From contig CP114060.1 of NCBI GenBank assembly GCA_026967495.1, positions 2,232,001 through 2,296,000 on the forward strand: a stretch of DNA of 64,000 bases, read 5' to 3'. The notes under the pieces are model-generated. The model was not told where the DNA came from. It ran no database searches and saw only the letters and a list, made by a program, of their open reading frames with translations. Source of the stretch: Rouxiella badensis (GTDB taxonomy: Bacteria > Pseudomonadota > Gammaproteobacteria > Enterobacterales > Enterobacteriaceae). This document shows positions 46,894-56,395 of this stretch, in pieces; positions within the stretch are counted from its first letter, which is position 1; each line of letters begins with the position of its first letter. The position numbers and the translations under genes are program-made.

Positions 46894-47867
46894 GTTGGTT
46901 TACACCTGAAGTTATCGACACGATTATCGCTGTGGTTAAAGCGGTGGTCATCCTGTTGGTTGTGGTTACCGTCGGGGCATTTATGAGCTTCGCAGAACGC
47001 CGTCTGCTGGGCCTGTTCCAAAATCGATACGGACCTAACCGTGTCGGCTGGGGCGGCTCGTTGCAGCTGGCTGCCGACATGATCAAGATGTTCTTTAAAG
47101 AAGACTGGGCGCCGAAATTCTCGGACCGCGCCATCTTTACGCTGGCACCGATGATTGCCTTCAGCTCCATGCTGATGGCCTTCGCGATTGTGCCGGTGGC
47201 ACCGACCTGGTATGGCGCCAACCTGAATATCGGCATCCTGTTCTTCCTGATGATGGCGGGTCTGACGGTTTACGCCGTGCTGTTTGCTGGCTGGTCCAGT
47301 AACAACAAATACTCGCTGCTCGGTGCAATGCGCGCCTCGGCCCAAACGCTGAGCTATGAAGTGTTCCTCGGCCTGTCGCTGATGGGCGTCGTGGCGCAGG
47401 CGGGATCCTTTAACCTGCAGGACATCGTGCATTCCCAGGAACACCTGTGGAACATCATCCCGCAGTTCTTTGGGTTCCTGACCTTCGCGATAGCGGGCGT
47501 AGCCGTTTGTCACCGTCACCCGTTTGACCAGCCAGAAGCCGAACAGGAACTGGCCGACGGTTATCACATCGAATATTCCGGCATGAAGTTCGGTCTGTTC
47601 TTCGTGGGCGAGTACATCGGTATCGTCACTGTTTCTGCGCTGATTGTGACGCTGTTCTTCGGGGGCTGGCAGGGACCGTTCCTGCCGCCGTTTATCTGGT
47701 TTGCGTTGAAGACTGCGTTCTTCATGGTGATGTTCATCTTGCTCCGCGCCGCGTTGCCGCGTCCTCGTTACGATCAGGTGATGTCATTTGGCTGGCGTAT
47801 ATGCCTGCCGCTGACCTTGCTGAATCTGTTGGCAACCGCTGCGGTCATTTTGTACCACGCAAATTAA
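46890..47867 (+). CDS. nuoH: NADH-quinone oxidoreductase subunit H
   Basis: A membrane subunit of 325 aa with about eight helices that forms the entrance of the quinone chamber with NuoB and NuoD. Conserved segments RRLLGLFQNRYGPNRVGWGGSLQLAADMIKMFFKEDW and HRHPFDQPEAEQELADGYHIEYSGMKFGLFFVGEY are intact. The length equals E. coli NuoH. The ATG overlaps the end of nuoG (ATGA). Confidence 0.96.
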   Translation: MSWFTPEVIDTIIAVVKAVVILLVVVTVGAFMSFAERRLLGLFQNRYGPNRVGWGGSLQLAADMIKMFFKEDWAPKFSDRAIFTLAPMIAFSSMLMAFAIVPVAPTWYGANLNIGILFFLMMAGLTVYAVLFAGWSSNNKYSLLGAMRASAQTLSYEVFLGLSLMGVVAQAGSFNLQDIVHSQEHLWNIIPQFFGFLTFAIAGVAVCHRHPFDQPEAEQELADGYHIEYSGMKFGLFFVGEYIGIVTVSALIVTLFFGGWQGPFLPPFIWFALKTAFFMVMFILLRAALPRPRYDQVMSFGWRICLPLTLLNLLATAAVILYHAN

Positions 47868-47884
47868 TAAGGGGTGATTGAACC

Positions 47885-48427
47885 ATGACATTGAAAGAGC
47901 TAGTGGTTGGTTTCGGCACCCAGGTTCGCAGTCTGTGGCTGATAGGTCTCCATGCCTTCGCCAAACGTGAAACCTTGATGTACCCGGAAGAACCTGTATA
48001 TCTGCCGCCGCGCTACCGTGGTCGCATTGTGTTGACGCGTGACCCTGACGGTCAGGAGCGTTGCGTTGCCTGTAACCTTTGCGCGGTAGCCTGCCCTGTA
48101 GGCTGTATTTCGCTGCAAAAAGCAGAGATGAAAGACGGTCGTTGGTATCCGGAGTTTTTCCGCATCAACTTCTCGCGCTGCATCTTCTGCGGCCTGTGCG
48201 AAGAGGCATGTCCGACGACGGCGATTCAGCTGACGCCAGACTTCGAGTTGGGTGAATTCAAACGCCAGGATCTGGTGTATGAAAAAGAAGATCTGTTGAT
48301 TTCAGGACCCGGTAAGTATCCGGAATATAACTTTTACCGGATGGCCGGTATGGCCGTTGACGGCAAAGCGAAAGGTGAAGCCGAAAACGAAGCCAAGCCG
48401 ATCAACGTCAAAGGTCTGATGCCCTAA
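47885..48427 (+). CDS. nuoI: NADH-quinone oxidoreductase subunit I
   Basis: A ferredoxin-like subunit of 180 aa with two four-cysteine motifs, CVACNLCAVACPVGC and CIFCGLCEEACPT, that bind the tetranuclear clusters N6a and N6b between NuoG and NuoB. The length equals that of E. coli NuoI. It is 17 nt after nuoH. Confidence 0.96.
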   Translation: MTLKELVVGFGTQVRSLWLIGLHAFAKRETLMYPEEPVYLPPRYRGRIVLTRDPDGQERCVACNLCAVACPVGCISLQKAEMKDGRWYPEFFRINFSRCIFCGLCEEACPTTAIQLTPDFELGEFKRQDLVYEKEDLLISGPGKYPEYNFYRMAGMAVDGKAKGEAENEAKPINVKGLMP

Positions 48428-48439
48428 GGAGCCGCAAGC

Positions 48440-49003
48440 ATGGAATTTGCATTTTATATTGCAGCCCTGGTGGCCGTGTTGGCGACGTTGCGCACTATCA
48501 CGCACACCAACCCGGTACACGCACTGCTGTACCTGATCATCTCGCTGCTGGCAATTGCCGCCGTGTTCTTCTCGCTCGGCGCATACTTCGCTGCCGCGCT
48601 GGAAATCATCGTCTACGCCGGTGCCATTATGGTGCTGTTCGTGTTCGTGGTGATGATGTTGAACCTCGGCAACGTGCAGGAACAGGAGCGCGCCTGGCTG
48701 AAACCCTCGACCTGGATTGGGCCGTCGATTCTGGCCGTCGTGCTGCTGGCGGTGATGATTGCTTCCATCACCGGTCTGCATGACCAGGGGATCAAGGGCA
48801 CGATGGTTGACGCGAAAGCGGTCGGTATCGCGCTGTTCGGTCCTTACGTACTGGCGGTCGAGCTGGCATCAATGCTGTTGCTCGCCGGTCTGGTAGTGGC
48901 CTTCCACATCGGACGTGAACACAAGCCGGGTGAAGTGCTCGGCAACGCATCCGCTGCGCCGGTCAAAGAGATGGCAAAAAGAAAAACGGAGGAGAGAGCA
49001 TGA
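48440..49003 (+). CDS. nuoJ: NADH-quinone oxidoreductase subunit J
   Basis: A membrane-arm subunit of 187 aa with five predicted helices, starting MEFAFYIAALVAVLATLRTITHTNPVHALLYLIISLLAIAAVFFSLGAYFAAALEIIVYAGAIMVLFVFVVMMLN; the helix with the pi-bulge region (LEIIVYAGAIMVLF) is conserved. The end overlaps nuoK by 4 nt. Confidence 0.95.
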   Translation: MEFAFYIAALVAVLATLRTITHTNPVHALLYLIISLLAIAAVFFSLGAYFAAALEIIVYAGAIMVLFVFVVMMLNLGNVQEQERAWLKPSTWIGPSILAVVLLAVMIASITGLHDQGIKGTMVDAKAVGIALFGPYVLAVELASMLLLAGLVVAFHIGREHKPGEVLGNASAAPVKEMAKRKTEERA

Positions 49004-49302
49004 TCCCTCTACAGCATGGCCTGATCCTGGCCGCTATCCTGTTCGTGTTGGGACTGACCGGATTATTGGTACGACGTAACCTGCTGTTTATGTTGATTAG
49101 CCTTGAAGTGATGATCAACGCGGCGGCGCTGGCCTTTATCGTAGCCGGCAGCTATTGGGGACAGGCAGACGGACAGGTGATGTATATCCTGGCCATCAGC
49201 CTCGCGGCAGCGGAAGCCAGTATTGGTTTGGCCTTACTGCTGCAACTCTATCGTCGTCGACATACCCTGAATATCGACACTGTCAGTGAGATGCGCGGAT
49301 GA
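49000..49302 (+). CDS. nuoK: NADH-quinone oxidoreductase subunit K
   Basis: A 100-residue proton-channel subunit with three helices. Two membrane glutamates essential in E. coli NuoK are present, in LISLEVMINAAALAF and SLAAAEASIGLALLLQLYRR. It overlaps both neighbours by 4 nt (ATGA), an unusually tight arrangement that is normal for nuo. Confidence 0.96.
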   Translation: MIPLQHGLILAAILFVLGLTGLLVRRNLLFMLISLEVMINAAALAFIVAGSYWGQADGQVMYILAISLAAAEASIGLALLLQLYRRRHTLNIDTVSEMRG

Positions 49303-51146
49303 ACCTATTATATTTAACAATTCTGTTCCCGCTGATTGGCTTCCTGTTGTTGGCCTTTTCTCGCGGGCGTTGGTCTGAAAATACGTCGGCTACCGTCGGT
49401 GTAGGCTCAATTGGTCTCGCCGCGCTGGTGACCCTTTATGTTGGCATTAACTTCCTGAGCCAGCGTGCTGCGGGTGTTCCGGTATTTAACCAGAACCTGT
49501 GGACCTGGATGCAGGTCGGCGATTTCAACATCTCCGCCACGCTGACCCTCGACGGGCTGTCGATGACCATGCTGTCCGTGGTAACCGGCGTCGGTTTCTT
49601 CATCCACATGTTTGCCTCTTGGTATATGCGCGGTGAAGAGGGTTACTCACGCTTCTTCGCTTATACCAACCTGTTTATCGCCAGCATGGTGATTCTGGTG
49701 TTGGCCGACAACTTGCTGCTGATGTACCTCGGCTGGGAAGGGGTAGGGCTGTGCAGTTACCTGCTGATTGGGTTCTACTACACCAATCCAGACAATGGCG
49801 CGGCGGCGATGAAAGCCTTTATCGTGACCCGCGTGGGTGACGTGTTCCTGGCTTTCGCGCTGTTCATCCTCTACCGCGAACTAGGTACGCTGAACATTCG
49901 TGAACTGATGATCCTGGCACCGCAGAAGCTGGCAGTGGGCGACACGACAATCACCTGGGCAACCCTGATGCTGCTGGGCGGCGCGGTCGGTAAATCGGCG
50001 CAGCTGCCGTTGCAGACCTGGCTTGCCGATGCGATGGCGGGTCCAACTCCGGTTTCGGCCCTGATCCACGCTGCAACGATGGTGACGGCGGGTGTCTATC
50101 TGATTGCCCGCACGCACGGCCTGTTCCTGATGGCACCTGACATCCTGCATCTGGTGGGGATTGTGGGGGCGGTAACGCTGGTGCTGGCTGGTTTTGCGGC
50201 CTTGGTGCAGACCGACATCAAACGCGTCCTCGCTTACTCGACCATGAGCCAGATTGGCTATATGTTCCTGGCGCTGGGTGTTCAGGCGTGGGATGCGGCT
50301 ATCTTCCACCTGATGACGCACGCGTTCTTCAAAGCCTTGCTGTTCCTGTCCTCCGGCTCGGTTATCCTTGCCTGCCATCACGAGCAGAACATCTTTAAGA
50401 TGGGCGGCCTGCGTAAGTCGATTCCACTGGTTTACGTCTGCTTCCTGGTGGGGGGCGCGGCGCTGTCAGCCTTGCCAATCATCACTGCCGGCTTCTTCAG
50501 TAAGGACGAAATTCTGGCGGGTGCGCTGGCTAATGGCCATATCGATCTGCTCCTCGCAGGGCTGGTCGGAGCGTTTATGACCTCGCTTTACACCTTCCGC
50601 ATGATCTTTATCGTCTTCCACGGCGAAGAGAAAATTAAAGCGCATGCCGGTAAAGGGATTACTCACCACTTACCCCTGCTGGTTCTGCTGGTCCTGTCTA
50701 CCTTCATTGGCGCGATGATTGTTCCGCCACTGCAGGGCGTGTTGCCGGGTACCACCGAACTGCCTCACGGCACAGTATTGAAGCTTGAAATCACCTCGGG
50801 CATAGTCGCCATCGTCGGCATTCTGCTGGCTGCGGCACTGTATCTCGGCAAGCGCTCGCTGGTTAACAGCATCGCAAAAAGCGCGCCGGGACGCTTCTTC
50901 ACGACCTGGTGGTTCCATGCCTGGGGCTTTGACTGGCTGTACGACATGATTTTCGTGAAACCCTATCTGGGTGTCGCGAAACTCCTGCAACGCGATCCGT
51001 TGAACTCATTAATGAATATTCCTGCCGTGTTCTCCCGCTTGGGTAACCGTGGGCTGACATTGAGTGAAAACGGGCAGACGCGGTGGTATGTCGCGTCGAT
51101 GGGATTGGGTGCAGTCGTCGTTTTAGCGCTGTTACTGGTGATTTAA
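49299..51146 (+). CDS. nuoL: NADH-quinone oxidoreductase subunit L
   Basis: The distal antiporter-like proton pump, 615 aa with about sixteen helices plus the lateral amphipathic helix near the C-terminus. Conserved functional segments include YLGWEGVGLCSYLLIGFYY, GKSAQLPLQTWLADAMAGPTPVSALIHAATMVTAGVYLIAR and DIKRVLAYSTMSQIGYM. The length is close to E. coli (613 aa). Confidence 0.96.
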   Translation: MNLLYLTILFPLIGFLLLAFSRGRWSENTSATVGVGSIGLAALVTLYVGINFLSQRAAGVPVFNQNLWTWMQVGDFNISATLTLDGLSMTMLSVVTGVGFFIHMFASWYMRGEEGYSRFFAYTNLFIASMVILVLADNLLLMYLGWEGVGLCSYLLIGFYYTNPDNGAAAMKAFIVTRVGDVFLAFALFILYRELGTLNIRELMILAPQKLAVGDTTITWATLMLLGGAVGKSAQLPLQTWLADAMAGPTPVSALIHAATMVTAGVYLIARTHGLFLMAPDILHLVGIVGAVTLVLAGFAALVQTDIKRVLAYSTMSQIGYMFLALGVQAWDAAIFHLMTHAFFKALLFLSSGSVILACHHEQNIFKMGGLRKSIPLVYVCFLVGGAALSALPIITAGFFSKDEILAGALANGHIDLLLAGLVGAFMTSLYTFRMIFIVFHGEEKIKAHAGKGITHHLPLLVLLVLSTFIGAMIVPPLQGVLPGTTELPHGTVLKLEITSGIVAIVGILLAAALYLGKRSLVNSIAKSAPGRFFTTWWFHAWGFDWLYDMIFVKPYLGVAKLLQRDPLNSLMNIPAVFSRLGNRGLTLSENGQTRWYVASMGLGAVVVLALLLVI

Positions 51147-51167
51147 AAACATAGGGACCTCTACGCC

Positions 51168-52697
51168 ATGCTATTACCTTGGCTAATTTTTATCCCCTTT
51201 ATTGGCGGACTGCTGTGTTGGCAGACGGAGCGCTTCGGAAGCAAAGTACCTCGCTGGATAGCACTCGTCGCGATGGGGCTGACCTTGGCACTTTCCCTTC
51301 AGCTGTGGCTGCAGGGTGGGTACTCGTTAACGGCGCCGAAGGGCATTCCACAGTGGCAATCCGAGTTTTCGGTGCCGTGGATCCCACGCTTTGGCATTAA
51401 CTTCCACCTGGCGCTCGACGGTTTGTCGCTGCTGATGGTGGTGCTGACCGGCCTGCTCGGCGTACTGGCGATTCTCTGTTCGTGGCGCGAGATCCAGAAG
51501 TATCAGGGGTTCTTCCACCTGAACCTGCTGTGGATCCTCGGCGGCGTGATTGGGGTGTTCCTCTCCATCGACATGTTCCTGTTCTTCTTCTTCTGGGAAA
51601 TGATGTTGGTGCCGATGTACTTCCTGATAGCGCTGTGGGGTCACAAGGCGTCAGACGGTAAAACGCGTATCAGCGCGGCGACCAAGTTCTTCATCTATAC
51701 CCAGGCCAGCGGTCTGGTGATGCTGATTGCGATTCTGGGACTGGTCTTCGTGCACTACAACGCGACCGGTGTCTGGACCTTCAGCTATGAACAACTGCTG
51801 AAAACCCCGATGACGCACAACGTCGAATACCTGCTGATGCTGGGCTTCTTTATCGCCTTCGCGGTCAAGATGCCGGTGGTGCCGCTGCACGGCTGGTTGC
51901 CGGACGCGCACAGTCAGGCACCGACGGCGGGTTCTGTGGACCTGGCGGGGATCTTGCTGAAGACGGCGGCCTACGGGATGCTGCGCTTCATGCTGCCGCT
52001 GTTCCCGAATGCGTCGCACGAGTTTGCCCCTATCGCCATGTGGCTCGGCGTGTTGGGCATCTTCTACGGCGCATGGATGGCTTTCGCACAGACCGACATC
52101 AAACGCCTTATCGCTTACACCAGCGTGTCGCACATGGGCTTCGTGCTGATTGCCATCTTTACCGGCAGCCAGTTAGCTTACCAGGGTGCGGTTATCCAGA
52201 TGATTGCGCACGGCCTCTCTGCGGCCGGTATGTTCATCATCTGCGGACAGCTGTACGAACGTCTGCACACCCGTGATATGCGTCTGATGGGCGGCCTGTG
52301 GGGGCGAATTAAATACCTGCCTGCGCTGTCGCTGTTCTTCGCGGTGGCGACGCTGGGGATGCCGGGTACCGGTAACTTCGTCGGTGAATTCATGATCCTG
52401 TTCGGCAGCTTCCCTATTGTGCCGGTCATCACTGTGATTTCGACCTTCGGGCTGGTCTTCGCGTCGGTTTATTCGCTGGTTATGATGCAGCGTGCGTACT
52501 ATGGCGCGCCTAAGTCGGACCAACCTTTGCAGGGCATGACGGCGCGTGAGCTGTTAATCATCCTGCTGCTGGTCGTGTTGCTGGTATTGCTCGGGGTCTT
52601 CCCGCAGCCAATCCTCGATACCTCAAGCGCAGCGATGAGCAATATTCAGCACTGGTTCGGGTCATCAGTTTCATCAATTTCAACGACAAGGCCGTAA
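51168..52697 (+). CDS. nuoM: NADH-quinone oxidoreductase subunit M
   Basis: The middle antiporter-like pump, 509 aa, as in E. coli. The key membrane Glu is in FFFFFWEMMLVPMYFLIALWG, the channel lysines in AVKMPVVPLHGWLPDAHSQAPTAGSVDLAGILLKTAAYG and DIKRLIAYTSVSHMGFV. It lies 21 nt after nuoL. Confidence 0.96.
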   Translation: MLLPWLIFIPFIGGLLCWQTERFGSKVPRWIALVAMGLTLALSLQLWLQGGYSLTAPKGIPQWQSEFSVPWIPRFGINFHLALDGLSLLMVVLTGLLGVLAILCSWREIQKYQGFFHLNLLWILGGVIGVFLSIDMFLFFFFWEMMLVPMYFLIALWGHKASDGKTRISAATKFFIYTQASGLVMLIAILGLVFVHYNATGVWTFSYEQLLKTPMTHNVEYLLMLGFFIAFAVKMPVVPLHGWLPDAHSQAPTAGSVDLAGILLKTAAYGMLRFMLPLFPNASHEFAPIAMWLGVLGIFYGAWMAFAQTDIKRLIAYTSVSHMGFVLIAIFTGSQLAYQGAVIQMIAHGLSAAGMFIICGQLYERLHTRDMRLMGGLWGRIKYLPALSLFFAVATLGMPGTGNFVGEFMILFGSFPIVPVITVISTFGLVFASVYSLVMMQRAYYGAPKSDQPLQGMTARELLIILLLVVLLVLLGVFPQPILDTSSAAMSNIQHWFGSSVSSISTTRP

Positions 52698-52703
52698 TTC
52701 GCC

Positions 52704-54161
52704 ATGACATTTACTCCTCAAAATCTGATCGCACTGTTACCACTGTTGATCGTCGGATTGACGGTGGTCGTGGTGATGCTGTCCATTGCGTGGCGACGCG
52801 ACCATTTTGTTAATGCCACTCTGACCGTGATTGGCCTTAACCTTGCGCTGCTTTCGCTGTACTTCGTGGCTAAAGTGGGTCCGCAGGACGTGACCCCACT
52901 GCTGCGTGTTGACGGCTATTCCATGTTCTACATTGGCCTGGTGCTGCTCGCCAGTCTGGCCACCAGCACTTTCGCCTATCCATGGCTTGAGGGCTACCCT
53001 GACAACCGCGAAGAGTTCTACCTGTTGGTTCTCATTGCGGCAATGGGCGGTATTCTGTTGGCTTATGCCAATCACCTGGCCTCAATGTTCCTCGGAATCG
53101 AACTGATTTCGCTGCCGTTGTTTGGTCTGGTGGGTTACGCCTATCGTCAGAAACGCTCACTCGAGGCCAGCATCAAGTACATGCTGCTGTCCGCCGCGGC
53201 GTCGTCGTTCCTGCTGTTCGGTATGGCGCTGCTGTATGCGGAATCGGGCGATCTGTCGTTCGCGGCACTGGGCAAAAATCTCGGCGACGCGGTGATTCAC
53301 CAGCCGCTGCTGCTGGCTGGTCTGGGCATGATGATCGTCGGGCTGGGCTTCAAGCTGTCGTTGGTGCCTTTCCACCTGTGGACGCCGGACGTGTATCAGG
53401 GTGCACCTGCACCGGTCTCAACCTTCCTGGCTACCGCCAGCAAGATTGCGATTTTCGCCGTCGTTATGCGCCTGTTCCTCTACGCGCCGGTTGCCAACAG
53501 TGAAGCCATCCGTGTCGTGCTGGGCGTCATCGCCTTCTGCTCGATCCTGTTTGGTAACCTGATGGCTATCAGCCAGAGCAACATCAAGCGCCTGCTGGGT
53601 TACTCCTCCATCGCACATCTGGGTTATCTGCTGGTGGCACTGATTGCCGTACAGACGCACCAGCTGTCGATGGAAACTGTCGGTGTCTATCTGGCTGGTT
53701 ATCTGTTCAGCAGCCTGGGTGCCTTCGGTGTGGTCAGCCTGATGTCTAGCCCGTACAGCGGTCCGGACGCAGAATCGCTGTTCTCCTACCGCGGCCTGTT
53801 CTGGCACAAGCCAATCCTGTCTGCGGTAATGACGGTGATGATGCTGTCACTGGCCGGTATCCCGATGACGCTGGGCTTTATTGGTAAGTTCTACGTCATT
53901 GCGACCGGTGTGACCGCGCATCTGTGGTGGTTGACCGGTGCAGTGGTCATCGGCAGTGCAATTGGCCTCTACTACTATCTGCGCGTGACCGTGAGTCTGT
54001 TCCTGAATGCGCCAGAAAGACTGGTTCGCGATACCCCAAATAACTGGGCGTTTACCGCAGGCGGCATAGTCGTGCTTATCTCCGCCATTCTGGTATTGGC
54101 TCTGGGTGTCTATCCGCAGCCGCTTATCTCGCTGGTACAGCTGGCTCAGCCGCTGTTCTAA
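52704..54161 (+). CDS. nuoN: NADH-quinone oxidoreductase subunit N
   Basis: The third antiporter-like subunit, 485 aa as in E. coli. Channel segments are ELISLPLFGLVGYAYRQKRSLEASIKYMLLSAAASSFLLFG, GLGFKLSLVPFHLWTPDVYQGAPAPVSTFLATASKIA and NIKRLLGYSSIAHLGYLLVALI. It is the last gene of the operon and is followed by a strong terminator. Confidence 0.96.
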   Translation: MTFTPQNLIALLPLLIVGLTVVVVMLSIAWRRDHFVNATLTVIGLNLALLSLYFVAKVGPQDVTPLLRVDGYSMFYIGLVLLASLATSTFAYPWLEGYPDNREEFYLLVLIAAMGGILLAYANHLASMFLGIELISLPLFGLVGYAYRQKRSLEASIKYMLLSAAASSFLLFGMALLYAESGDLSFAALGKNLGDAVIHQPLLLAGLGMMIVGLGFKLSLVPFHLWTPDVYQGAPAPVSTFLATASKIAIFAVVMRLFLYAPVANSEAIRVVLGVIAFCSILFGNLMAISQSNIKRLLGYSSIAHLGYLLVALIAVQTHQLSMETVGVYLAGYLFSSLGAFGVVSLMSSPYSGPDAESLFSYRGLFWHKPILSAVMTVMMLSLAGIPMTLGFIGKFYVIATGVTAHLWWLTGAVVIGSAIGLYYYLRVTVSLFLNAPERLVRDTPNNWAFTAGGIVVLISAILVLALGVYPQPLISLVQLAQPLF

Positions 54162-54180
54162 CGTTAAAACGGCAACCACA

Positions 54181-54212
54181 AAACCGCGCATCCTGGATGT
54201 GCGGTTTTTTTT
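54181..54212 (+). terminator. Terminator of the nuo operon
   Basis: AAACCGC-GCATCC-T-GGATGT-GCGGTTT is an imperfect long hairpin with a one-base bulge pair, followed by eight T. It begins 20 nt after the nuoN stop. Confidence 0.85.
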
Positions 54213-54389
54213 CGTCCCGCTTTTTACGCTAAGGTGAAATCAGTGTCGGAAGGTTCTTAAAATACCCGGCATTGCCGCTAAAATTGTCATTCCGTCAGCA
54301 ACGCGTCGAAAAGTAGGCTAGGGTTATTAGGCAAGGGTTGAGCGTGCCATGCGCACTAACTCGCTGAAATACATCATAAGGAGAAAAGA

Positions 54390-54698
54390 ATGGCTAACCA
54401 ATTCGAACCACAGCAAACCAGTCTAGACGATGACCTGAGAATGCTTAGTGAAACGCTGGAAGAGGTGCTTAAGTCTTCTGGTGATAAAGCGGATGAAAAA
54501 TACATCGAAATAAAGTCACGAGCCGAACAGGCGTTGAGTGACGTGCAATCACGTCTGAGTTCGGCCACCGATTCTTACTGTGCCAAAGCGAAAACCGTAG
54601 TCCGTCAGGCTGATACCTATGTTCACGACAAACCGTGGCACGGTGTTGGCGTCGGTGCCGCCGTAGGTTTGGTTATCGGCCTGCTTGTGCGCCGATAA
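54390..54698 (+). CDS. elaB: ElaB, DUF883 family tail-anchored protein
   Basis: A 102-residue protein with an acidic helical N-terminal part (DDDLRMLSETLEEVLKSSGDKADEKYIEIKSRAEQALSDVQSRLS) and a C-terminal membrane anchor with the family signature DKPWHGVGVGAAVGLVIGLLVRR. It matches E. coli ElaB, an RpoS-dependent, ribosome-associated inner-membrane protein related to YqjD. AAGGAGA precedes the ATG. It is monocistronic with its own terminator. Confidence 0.92.
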   Translation: MANQFEPQQTSLDDDLRMLSETLEEVLKSSGDKADEKYIEIKSRAEQALSDVQSRLSSATDSYCAKAKTVVRQADTYVHDKPWHGVGVGAAVGLVIGLLVRR

Positions 54699-54742
54699 CC
54701 TGCAATATCATTCTTTAGCGGAATGAACAAAATACATGCAAC

Positions 54743-54769
54743 GAGACAGCTAAGGCTGTCTCTTTTTTT
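54743..54769 (+). terminator. Terminator of elaB
   Basis: GAGACAG (54743-54749) and CTGTCTC (54756-54762) form a perfect 7-bp stem followed by seven T. Confidence 0.85.
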
Positions 54770-54847
54770 GCCTGTGCTCTCTGATGGGGCAAAGAAAAGT
54801 GTGGGTTAATATCATGTTACCTAAAAACAAACGGCCTGCTAAAAAAG

Positions 54848-54863
54848 TGTGAATAGCATCACA
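54848..54863 (+). promoter_or_regulatory. CRP-binding site upstream of the citrate-type symporter
   Basis: TGTGAATAGCATCACA matches both half-sites of the CRP consensus (TGTGA-N6-TCACA) exactly. It lies about 60 bp before the symporter start, suggesting activation by cAMP-CRP. Confidence 0.8.
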
Positions 54864-54921
54864 TTGAGTAATGATAAAGATAGGGTTAACTGGAGGTAAA
54901 TAGAAAGCAGGAGTGAACACA

Positions 54922-56240
54922 ATGTCATCCATTAATACCGCCTCTGGCGGTAGCAGGCAGGGTACGGCTGCAAATATCTTCCGCGTTGCCAGCGGCAACT
55001 TCCTCGAAATGTATGATTTTATGGTGTTTGGTTATTACGCCAACGCGATAGCCCATACTTTTTCCCCGATTCCAATCCTTTCGCCTCGTTAATGCTAACG
55101 CTGATGACCTTCGGGGCTGGCTTCCTGATGCGTCCGCTGGGTGCCATGGTACTGGGGGCCTATATTGACCATCACGGGCGTCGTAAAGGGCTGCTTATTA
55201 CTCTTGGGCTGATGGCGTTCGGTACCTTGACCATTGCCTGCGTGCCGGGTTACCACAGCATTGGCGTGGCAGCCCCGATCCTCATTCTGCTGGGGCGCCT
55301 GTTGCAGGGCTTCTCTGCGGGCGTTGAGCTGGGTGGCGTATCGGTTTATCTGTCCGAAATTGCGCCGAAGGGTAAGAAGGGCTTCTACGTCAGCTGGCAG
55401 TCCGCGAGTCAGCAGGTTGCGGTGGTCTTCGCCGCGCTGCTTGGCGTGCTGCTGAATCACCTGTTGGGTAATGGCGTGATGAACGAGTGGGGCTGGCGTA
55501 TTCCTTTCGCGATCGGCTGCATGATTGTGCCGTTCCTGTTCTGGATCCGCCGTATGATGGAAGAGACCGACGCCTTCCAGCAGCGTAAACACCATCCTTC
55601 GATGGGAGAGATTGCCCGTTCCGTCGCGGCCAACTGGCAAATTGTGCTCGTAGGGATGCTGATGGTGGTCACGACGACCGTCTCTTTCTACATGATCACC
55701 GCCTTTACCCCGACCTTCGGCAAAAACGTGTTGCTGCTTAGCGAAGAGCAGAGCTTTATCGTGACGCTGTGTATCGGAGTCTCGAATCTGTTCTGGCTGC
55801 CTATCATGGGGGCATTCTCCGACAAAGTGGGGCGTCGTCCTCTGCTCCTGACCTTCAGCACGCTTATCCTGCTGACCTCCTATCCGGCGCTGAACTGGCT
55901 GGTCGGGGCGCCAAGCTTCGCTCGCCTGCTTGAGGTAGAACTCTGGCTGTCATTTATGTATGCCAGCTATAACTCGGCGATGGTGGTGGCGTTGACCGAG
56001 GTGATGCCTGCGGAGGTTCGCGCGACAGGCTTCTCAATGGCCTACAGTCTGGCGACCGCAATTTTTGGCGGTTTTACGCCGGCCATTTCCAGCTATCTCA
56101 TTCACGTGACCGGCAACAAAGCGATGCCGGGCGTGTGGTTGTCCATCTCGGCGGTGTGTGGCCTGATGGCAATCGTCGTGCTGCCTTGGGTCACCCGTCA
56201 GCGGGCCTACCAGCAGAGTATGATAAAAACCGTTAGCTAA
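54922..56240 (+). CDS. Citrate/tricarballylate:H+ symporter-like MFS protein, one frameshift
   Basis: A metabolite:proton symporter of the CitA/TcuC type. From ATG 54922 (GGAG upstream) it reads GTAANIFRVASGNFLEMYDFMVFGYYANAIAHTF and breaks at the T5 run 55059-55063. A sixth T gives HTFFPDSNPFASLMLTLMTFGAGFLMRPLGAMVLGAYIDHHGRRKG and the remaining twelve-helix protein, including QGFSAGVELGGVSVYLSEIAPKGKKGFYVSWQSASQQVA and GWRIPFAIGCMIVP, both shared with CitA. The corrected length is 439 aa. No catabolic genes (tcuA, tcuB) are adjacent. The substrate is inferred from family only. Confidence 0.86.
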
Positions 56241-56260
56241 TGTTTATCGATTAAGACGAA

Positions 56261-56286
56261 AGCCCTGACATGTCAGGGCTTTTTTT
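56261..56286 (+). terminator. Terminator of the symporter gene
   Basis: AGCCCTGACATGTCAGGGCT is a perfect 20-bp palindrome (56261-56280) followed by six T. Confidence 0.85.
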
Positions 56287-56395
56287 ATGGAGGAAATAAA
56301 TTTTAAGGATTTGGCCTGATTACTCTGCCAGAAAATTGCTTTAGACTCGCGATGAGTATCACACCTTATAGTTTTATGATTATTCAGGATAAATA

